A stretch of DNA of 50,012 bases from positions 29,202 through 79,213 of the forward strand of contig NZ_LNCU01000032.1 in the NCBI RefSeq assembly GCF_001542415.1. The letters run 5' to 3'. The notes below the pieces were generated by a model, which was not told where the DNA came from, made no database searches, and saw only the letters and a list, made by a program, of their open reading frames with translations. Positions 45,118 to 50,012 of this stretch are shown here, one piece after another. Origin of the DNA: Bradyrhizobium macuxiense (GTDB lineage: Bacteria; Pseudomonadota; Alphaproteobacteria; Rhizobiales; Xanthobacteraceae). The position numbers and the translations under genes were made by a program. Each line of letters starts with the position of its first letter. Within the stretch, counting starts at the first letter, position 1.

Positions 45118-45387
45118 CTAGCTGATACGCGGCGATGCAGCATTTGACTTGTCTATCGCTCCATTCGCCTTCTCGATCAGAAAGACGATACGGGCGTCGT
45201 TTCGTTCCGTGATTTCGACCTTGTCACCGGTTTCCCGAATGAGGTTCGGGATATCGATTACCGAAAGCGGATCGGTGCAATGCACTTCGAGGAAGTCTCC
45301 GGGCGTCACGCTCTTGAGCGCCTTGCGCGTCTTCAATGCGGGCAGCGGACATTTCAATCCGGTGAGGTCGAGCTTGGTCGTGGTCAT
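45118..45387 (-). CDS. tusA: TusA-type sulfurtransferase
   Basis: An 89-residue sulfur carrier of the TusA/SirA family. The active Cys13 is in the LTGLKCPLPALKTRKAL motif, followed by the VHCTDPLSVIDIPNLIRETGD fold signature. TusA hands sulfur from a cysteine desulfurase to several acceptors, including, in some bacteria, FdhD and molybdenum cofactor synthesis, which fits this location. The frame also opens at GTG 45429, overlapping the moeA stop; ATG 45387 begins at the conserved part, but neither has a clear SD, so the start is uncertain. Confidence 0.85.
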   Translation of the reverse strand: MTTTKLDLTGLKCPLPALKTRKALKSVTPGDFLEVHCTDPLSVIDIPNLIRETGDKVEITERNDARIVFLIEKANGAIDKSNAASPRIS

Positions 45388-45425
45388 GCCGCGAACATGG
45401 CGAAGCGGCTGCGCATCGTCAACGC

Positions 45426-46679
45426 TCACATCAGGTTGGCATAGGACAGGAAGCCGACCGTCTGGCCGGGCTCGACGCGCGTCACCTGCTCACCCAGTTC
45501 GACGAGCCCGTCGGTGTCGACCAGTGACGACAGCAGGCCGGCGCCTTCGCGCGGAAACTTGATCGCCTCGCGTGCGCCGTCATGCGCGTCGCGGAGATTG
45601 ACGCGCACATATTCGCGCCGTCCGGTCTTCTTCTTGTAGGTGAAGGCCGCGCGCACAGGCAGCGGAACCAGCGGCTCCTGCCGCGCCCCCATCAGCGCCA
45701 GCACGGTCGGGCGCACCACGTGAACGAAGGTGACGAAGCTCGCCACCGGATTTCCCGGTAGCCCGATCAACGGCGTGCCGTCGATGATGCCCATCGCGAC
45801 CGGCCGCCCCGGCTTGATCGCCATCCGCCACAGCACGAGCTTGCCGACCGCCTCGACGCCGGCCTTGACGTGATCCTCCTCGCCGGTCGAGACGCCGCCG
45901 GTGGTGAGGATCAGGTCATGGGCGCCTGCGACGTTCCGCAGGGCGGACGCAAGCGCGGTGGGTTCATCGCGCAAAATTCCGAGATCGCTGATCTCGCAGC
46001 CGAGCCGGCGCAACATCGCCATCAGCATGAAGCGGTTGGAATCGAACAACTGCGCCGCCGCGCGGTGTTCGCCGGGCGAGACCAGCTCGTCGCCGGTCGA
46101 GAACACCGCAACGCGCAGCCGCCTGACGACGGAAAGATCGGTCAGGCCGAACGCCGCCGCAAGCGCGACATCCTGCGGCCGCAGCCGCTGGCCGGCTTGC
46201 AACGCCACATGCCCAAGCGGAATGTCCTCGCCCGCCGGGCGGACATTGGCGCCGGGCTTCAGCCCCGCCGGCAGCACGACCTTGCCGTTATCGAGGTGGA
46301 CATCCTCCTGCATGAACACGGTGTCGGCGCCGTCAGGCATCGGCGCGCCCGTGAAGATGCGCGTTGCCTCACCGCGCTTCAATGCGGCTTGCGCCGAGGC
46401 GCCGGCCGGCAAGCGGCCGGACAACGGGAAGGCGCATGCATCCGTCTGCGGCAGGTCGCCGCTCGCCACCGCGTAACCATCGACCGCGGAATTGGTGAAA
46501 GGCGGCAGCGCTAGGGGTGCCGCGATGTCGCCGGCCAGAACGCGGCCGTCGCTTGCCGCAAGCGTCACCGTCTCGATCTCGGTGACGGCAGTGACGCGGG
46601 CCGTGATCAGGCCCACCGCCTCGTCCACCGACATCATCGGCCCGCCAAAGGCAAAGCAATCGTCGGACAGTTGCGCCAT
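45426..46679 (-). CDS. moeA: Molybdopterin molybdotransferase MoeA
   Basis: A 417-residue MoeA, which inserts molybdate into adenylylated molybdopterin. Signatures: PPFTNSAVDGYAV near residue 60, RIFTGAPMPDGADTVFMQED, the VFSTGDELV motif, and the TTGGVSTGEEDHVK and GLPGNPVASFVTF active-site segments. It starts nine bases after mobB and is followed by tusA. It supplies Mo-MPT for formate dehydrogenase and other molybdoenzymes. Confidence 0.95.
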   Translation of the reverse strand: MAQLSDDCFAFGGPMMSVDEAVGLITARVTAVTEIETVTLAASDGRVLAGDIAAPLALPPFTNSAVDGYAVASGDLPQTDACAFPLSGRLPAGASAQAALKRGEATRIFTGAPMPDGADTVFMQEDVHLDNGKVVLPAGLKPGANVRPAGEDIPLGHVALQAGQRLRPQDVALAAAFGLTDLSVVRRLRVAVFSTGDELVSPGEHRAAAQLFDSNRFMLMAMLRRLGCEISDLGILRDEPTALASALRNVAGAHDLILTTGGVSTGEEDHVKAGVEAVGKLVLWRMAIKPGRPVAMGIIDGTPLIGLPGNPVASFVTFVHVVRPTVLALMGARQEPLVPLPVRAAFTYKKKTGRREYVRVNLRDAHDGAREAIKFPREGAGLLSSLVDTDGLVELGEQVTRVEPGQTVGFLSYANLM

Positions 46680-46688
46680 TCTGCCTCT

Positions 46689-47216
46689 TCAGCTCCCGGC
46701 CGAAGCCGTCGCCAGCACGTCGTCGACCGAGACCGCGGACCGCAGCATCAATTCGGCGACCTCCTTGATATCGTCGAGATGGGCCATCGGCAGCGTGGTC
46801 TCGACCGCGACATCGCTCGCGATCCCCACCACGCTGGCGTCGTCGGGAAACAGCAGCGGCTTGCCGTTGGCCGCGCGATGCACCTCGATCTTGTTGACCG
46901 GCTCGCGCTTGAACCCCTCGACCACGACCAGATCGACCCGCCCCATCTTGGCGAGCAGTTCCGGCAGGCGCGGCTCGCTCGCACCACGCAGCTCGTGCAT
47001 CAGGGCCCAGCGCCGTGTAGAGGACACCAGCACCTCGGTGGCGCCGGACTGCCGGTGCACCCAGGAATCCTTGCCGGGCACGTCAACATCGAATTCGTGA
47101 TGCGCGTGCTTGATCACGGAGACGCGCAGGCCGCGGCCAAGCAGATACGGGATCACCCGCGACAGCAAGGTGGTCTTGCCGGCACCGCTCCATCCTGCGA
47201 GGCCAATGACTTTCAT
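46689..47216 (-). CDS. mobB: Molybdopterin-guanine dinucleotide biosynthesis protein MobB
   Basis: A 175-residue GTP-binding protein. The Walker A motif is GWSGAGKTT at residues 8-16, and HAHHEFDVDVPGKDSWVHRQSGA is the MobB signature. It assists MobA in making bis-MGD. ATG 47216 is chosen because conservation starts there; ATG 47234/47237 are alternatives. It is divergent from fdhD, with a dispersed repeat filling half the gap. Confidence 0.93.
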   Translation of the reverse strand: MKVIGLAGWSGAGKTTLLSRVIPYLLGRGLRVSVIKHAHHEFDVDVPGKDSWVHRQSGATEVLVSSTRRWALMHELRGASEPRLPELLAKMGRVDLVVVEGFKREPVNKIEVHRAANGKPLLFPDDASVVGIASDVAVETTLPMAHLDDIKEVAELMLRSAVSVDDVLATASAGS

Positions 47217-47253
47217 CTTGCTGCATCTCTCCATCACGGAACCGCTCGTTCCC

Positions 47254-47369
47254 CGTCATTGCGAGGAGCTCGCGACAAAATTGCAAGAGCAATTTTGCGC
47301 TGAAGCGACGAAGCAATCCATTTCTCCATTTGCGGCGCGATGGATTGCTTCGCTGCGCTCGCAATGACG
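47254..47369. repeat. Dispersed palindromic repeat between mobB and fdhD
   Basis: Starts CGTCATTGCGAGGAGC and ends CTCGCAATGACG. The interior has GAAGCAATCCATTTCTCC and the mirrored GATGGATTGCTTCGCTGC, plus an AAAATTGC-aaga-GCAATTTT hairpin. It is the reverse complement of the element at 22217-22368, without its extra left segment. Confidence 0.88.
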
Positions 47370-47440
47370 GATCCCTGTTCCATCCAGCTTCCACCATGCT
47401 TATATCGGCTCTAAGCCCTTGTCATGCTAGCCTGACCAAC

Positions 47441-48331
47441 ATGATGAAGATCGAGAAAGCACCCGTTCCCCTGATCGTCCCCAATCCGGACGATCCGCGC
47501 CTGACCGAGCGTGTCAAGGGTACCGACCAGACCGGGGCTGCGGTCGAGATCAAGGTGCCGGTGGAGCGGCCACTGACGCTGTATCTCAATGCGCAGGAGA
47601 TCGTCACCATGATGACGATCGGCGACTATCCGGAATATCTGGCGCTCGGCTATCTGCTGAACCAGAACATGCTGAAGTACGACGACGTCGTCACCGAGGT
47701 CGAATATGATGACGACCTTCAGGTCGTGGTCGTCCGCACCGAGCACCACACCAATTTCGAGCAGAAGCTGAAGAAGCGCACGCAGACCTCCGGCTGCGCG
47801 CAGGGCACCGCGTTCGGCGATCTGCTGGAGGCGGTCGAGAGCGTCGCGCTGCCCAAGGCGGAGCTGCGCACCTCCTGGCTCTACCAGATGACGCAGACGA
47901 TCAACACCATGCCCTCGCTCTATCTGGAAGCGGGCGCGATCCACGGCTGCGTGCTGTGCAAGGAAGGCGCGCCGCTCTGCTATACCGAGGACGTCGGCCG
48001 TCACAACGCCGTCGACAAGATCGCCGGCTGGATCTACCGCCACGGCGTCGACCCGGCAGACAAGATCCTCTACACCACCGGACGGCTGACCTCGGAGATG
48101 GTGATCAAGACGGTGCGGATGGGCATTCCGATCCTGGTGTCGCGCTCAGGCTTCACGGCGTGGGGCGTCGAGCTGGCGCGGCAGGTCGGGCTGACGCTGG
48201 TCGGCCGCACGCGCGGCAAGCGCTTCATCGCATTGTCGGGCCAAGAGCGCATCGTGTTCGACCAGAATCTCGATTATGTCGAGGAGGAATCGGCACGCCA
48301 CAAGCGCAAGGGCGAAGCACGTGACGACTAA
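47441..48331 (+). CDS. fdhD: FdhD, sulfur carrier for formate dehydrogenase
   Basis: A 296-residue FdhD, which passes sulfur from a desulfurase (via TusA in some bacteria) to the bis-MGD cofactor of formate dehydrogenase. Family blocks: [29 protein letters not shown] and [17 protein letters not shown]. The cofactor-binding loop has only one cysteine, Cys119 in [11 protein letters not shown]; the second Cys of the Escherichia coli CxxC pair is Gly122. ATG 47441 (or 47444) is preferred; no SD is visible. Its end overlaps mobA by 11 bases. Confidence 0.95.
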   Translation: MMKIEKAPVPLIVPNPDDPRLTERVKGTDQTGAAVEIKVPVERPLTLYLNAQEIVTMMTIGDYPEYLALGYLLNQNMLKYDDVVTEVEYDDDLQVVVVRTEHHTNFEQKLKKRTQTSGCAQGTAFGDLLEAVESVALPKAELRTSWLYQMTQTINTMPSLYLEAGAIHGCVLCKEGAPLCYTEDVGRHNAVDKIAGWIYRHGVDPADKILYTTGRLTSEMVIKTVRMGIPILVSRSGFTAWGVELARQVGLTLVGRTRGKRFIALSGQERIVFDQNLDYVEEESARHKRKGEARDD

Positions 48332-48944
48332 TATCCCTGGTGTTCTGCTCGCCGGCGGCCTGGCGCGGCGCATGGGCGGCGGCGACAAGCCGATGCGTAC
48401 CATCGGTGGCCGCACCATTCTTGAGCGCGTGATCACCCGGCTGACGCCGCAATGCGACGGCCTGATCCTCAACGCCAATGGCGATCCGGCGCGCTTCGCT
48501 ACGTTCGGGTTGCCCGTGATCGCCGACACGGTCGCGGATTTCCCCGGCCCGCTTGCCGGCATTCTCGCCGCGCTCGACTGGGTCGCGGCTAACCGGCCTG
48601 GTGTTTCGCTGGTGCTGAGCGCCGCTGCCGACTGCCCGTTTCTGCCGCGCGACCTGGTGGCGCGGCTTTACCGGGGGCTCGCCGACCAGCACGCCCAGCT
48701 CGCGGTCGCGGCTTCCGGCGGACAGTCGCACCCGGTGATCGGGCTGTGGAGTGTGGACCTGCGCGACGAGCTCCGCCACGCGCTGGTCGTGGAGGACGTA
48801 AGAAAAATCGACCGCTGGACCGCCCGCCACAGGCTCGCCACCGTCAGCTGGCCGACCGCCCCGCTCGACCCGTTCTTCAATGCCAACACGATGGACGATA
48901 TCGCCGAGGCCGAGCGGCTGGCGGCGTTGGATGAGATGGGATAG
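48321..48944 (+). CDS. mobA: Molybdenum cofactor guanylyltransferase MobA
   Basis: A 207-residue nucleotidyltransferase that adds GMP to Mo-MPT, giving MGD. The GTP-binding motif [17 protein letters not shown] and the [10 protein letters not shown] segment are diagnostic. The C-terminal [15 protein letters not shown] is also typical. GTG 48321 is the start: AAGGG is 8 bases upstream and it overlaps fdhD by 11 bases. Its product is the cofactor of FdsA. Confidence 0.94.
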   Translation: MTTNIPGVLLAGGLARRMGGGDKPMRTIGGRTILERVITRLTPQCDGLILNANGDPARFATFGLPVIADTVADFPGPLAGILAALDWVAANRPGVSLVLSAAADCPFLPRDLVARLYRGLADQHAQLAVAASGGQSHPVIGLWSVDLRDELRHALVVEDVRKIDRWTARHRLATVSWPTAPLDPFFNANTMDDIAEAERLAALDEMG

Positions 48945-49067
48945 ATCCCGGGAAATTCCTGCAGCAGGTGCGTCCAAACCACCGCGAACGCGATCAAGCC
49001 GCTTTGCATCAACGGCAGCATCGCATCCGTTGTCGTGCCTCACGCTCCTGTTGCTGGGCCACCAACC

Positions 49068-49097
49068 GATATACCTCCTATCCGGCTGATATACCTC
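49068..49097 (+). promoter_or_regulatory. Direct repeat upstream of the gene at 49180
   Basis: GATATACCTC occurs at 49068-49077 and 49088-49097, exactly 20 bases apart, or two helical turns. Such in-phase repeats are typical of activator or repressor half-sites. They lie 83-112 bases before ATG 49180. Confidence 0.35.
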
Positions 49098-49179
49098 GAA
49101 ATTTCAAGGGAGATCTCACTGCAGGAGGCGGCCGAGGTGCGGTAAGATTCTGGGCATCGTCGCAGCGGGAGTTTCGCGC

Positions 49180-49491
49180 ATGTCTCGCGCGCCTTCGATC
49201 GTGCCGCAGCAAACGGACCATGACACCTATTTGGTGCTGAACGATTTCGGCAAACTCGGCCGCGCCTGGTGCGAAGCGGATGAAGAAGGCACCGATCGGA
49301 AAACGCTGATCCGTCGCCTTATGGAAGACCAATATAGCCACCCGATTCGCATCGTGGCCTTCAACACTGCCGAAGGATGGTCTCGCGACGTAACCAAGGA
49401 TATTGCCGACGAACTCCGGCGTAGCATTGCGGAGTACGATGAAGTCCCACGGTCGGTACAAGAGTTCGTGGAGGTAACCGTCCGGCACTGA
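49180..49491 (+). CDS. Conserved small hypothetical protein
   Basis: A 103-residue soluble protein I recognise only as a Bradyrhizobium-type hypothetical. It has DTYLVLNDFGKLGRAWCEADEE and a central RIVAFNTAEGWSRDVTKDIADELRR, with a helical acidic C-terminus. No motif for catalysis was found. GGGAG lies about 9 bases before ATG 49180. It stands alone after mobA with a 235-base upstream gap carrying a phased direct repeat. Confidence 0.75.
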   Translation: MSRAPSIVPQQTDHDTYLVLNDFGKLGRAWCEADEEGTDRKTLIRRLMEDQYSHPIRIVAFNTAEGWSRDVTKDIADELRRSIAEYDEVPRSVQEFVEVTVRH

Positions 49492-49687
49492 GTTGAACAC
49501 GGCCGCCAATGCGCTTCGCGATCGATGTCGCGTTCGAACCATGCGAGGAGCGAATAAGGGCCATCTCGCCAATCAAGCATGACCGAATCAGACGAGCGAC
49601 GTCGGATGGGGCATGCGTTCCGGTTACCATCCACGCCAACGTGCGACAAACGGCCGCGACGGGCAACTCAGGAAAACCCGTCAAGCC

Positions 49688-50012
49688 CTCATGCGCAAAA
49701 TATTTCTGTTTTTCGGAATTGCGATTTGATGTATGAATTGCCTGTCTCACCCGATTGAGGGGCGCGTCGCGATCGTCACGGGTGTTGCGGTGAGATGCGG
49801 TGGACTCCGGGCGTGTGACTGACGAGCACGTGCAAGGCGGACGGCGAAGTCGTGCAGGCCTGACGCCCTAATGGCAGGTGTCTCCCCACAAAACGCGAGA
49901 GCGTTTTTGCGGAGGACGGTGACAAAAGAGCCCAGTCTCACCGGGGAGAGTACGTATAAGCCGTAAACCATCGCGCAGGGAAAGCCGGATTGCTCCGGTT
50001 ACACCTGTGGTC
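49688..50012. repeat. Dispersed Bradyrhizobiaceae repeat element, cut by the window end
   Basis: From about CATGCGCAAAATATTTCTG to the window end this matches, from memory, a long repetitive sequence found at many places in Bradyrhizobium genomes. Landmarks: GGGGCGCGTCGCGATCGTCA at 49760-49779, GGACGGCGAAGTCGTGCAGG (49839-49858), GTGACAAAAGAGCCCAGTCT and GTATAAGCCGTAAACCATCG. An AAAACGCGAGAGCGTTTT hairpin is inside. Small ORFs here (for example 49747-49971 minus) are repeat-derived, not genes. The 196 bases before it (49492-49687) hold no gene I recognise. Element ends are estimated. Confidence 0.65.

Noticed and set aside
48668..49021. 117-codon minus-strand ORF overlapping the end of mobA
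   Set aside because: Most of it is antisense to mobA and no ribosome binding site is visible.
49361..49750. Minus-strand ORFs of 129-164 codons at 49078-49750
   Set aside because: They overlap the better-supported gene at 49180 or the terminal repeat, and resemble no protein I know.

Overview
This window looks like a chromosomal segment of a Bradyrhizobium-type alphaproteobacterium. The evidence is high GC with strong GC bias at third codon positions, several small proteins of the kind I know from Bradyrhizobiaceae, three copies of the palindromic intergenic repeats typical of that group, and perfect matches to the alphaproteobacterial general-stress promoter (sigma EcfG, GGAAC-N16-CGTT). 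No phage, transposase, CRISPR array, tRNA or rRNA was seen. Genus assignment is from memory, not from a search.

Positions 1-17,769 are an alpha-glucan and trehalose block. On the minus strand a promoter near 3,640 reads into malQ and a GH15 glucoamylase/trehalase-like gene that runs off the window. On the plus strand lies a tightly coupled six-gene operon: glgE-like, treS fused to maltokinase, glgB, glgX, treZ and treY. It covers trehalose made from glucan (TreY/TreZ), trehalose-maltose exchange and maltose phosphorylation (TreS-Mak), branching and debranching. The two transcription units start from back-to-back EcfG-type promoters whose -35 boxes form a perfect palindrome. The GlgE protein is abnormal: its catalytic acid and its maltose-1-phosphate-binding residues are replaced.

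Positions 17,788-22,629 hold a PHA-granule-type protein, a DUF3309 small membrane protein, and the non-homologous end joining pair ligD and ku. These two are divergent and share overlapping EcfG-type promoters. A lysine-rich DUF6496 protein with a hairpin over its ribosome binding site follows. Positions 22,749-30,951 are a kdp potassium-uptake operon on the minus strand (small ORF, kdpF, small ORF, kdpA, B, C, D, E). Two tiny membrane proteins, of 27 and 34 residues, flank kdpF.

Positions 31,246-37,842 carry three uncharacterised small genes, an NfeD-type membrane protease with its slipin partner, and hsp20 with lon. This is a membrane and protein quality-control stretch. Positions 37,898-48,944 are a formate/molybdenum block: NAD-dependent formate dehydrogenase (an FdsG-FdsB fusion plus FdsA), an oxalate/formate antiporter-type transporter, tusA, moeA, mobB, fdhD and mobA. 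Here the cofactor-maturation genes sit beside the enzyme that needs bis-MGD and sulfuration by FdhD. The window ends with one unknown small gene and the start of a dispersed Bradyrhizobiaceae repeat.
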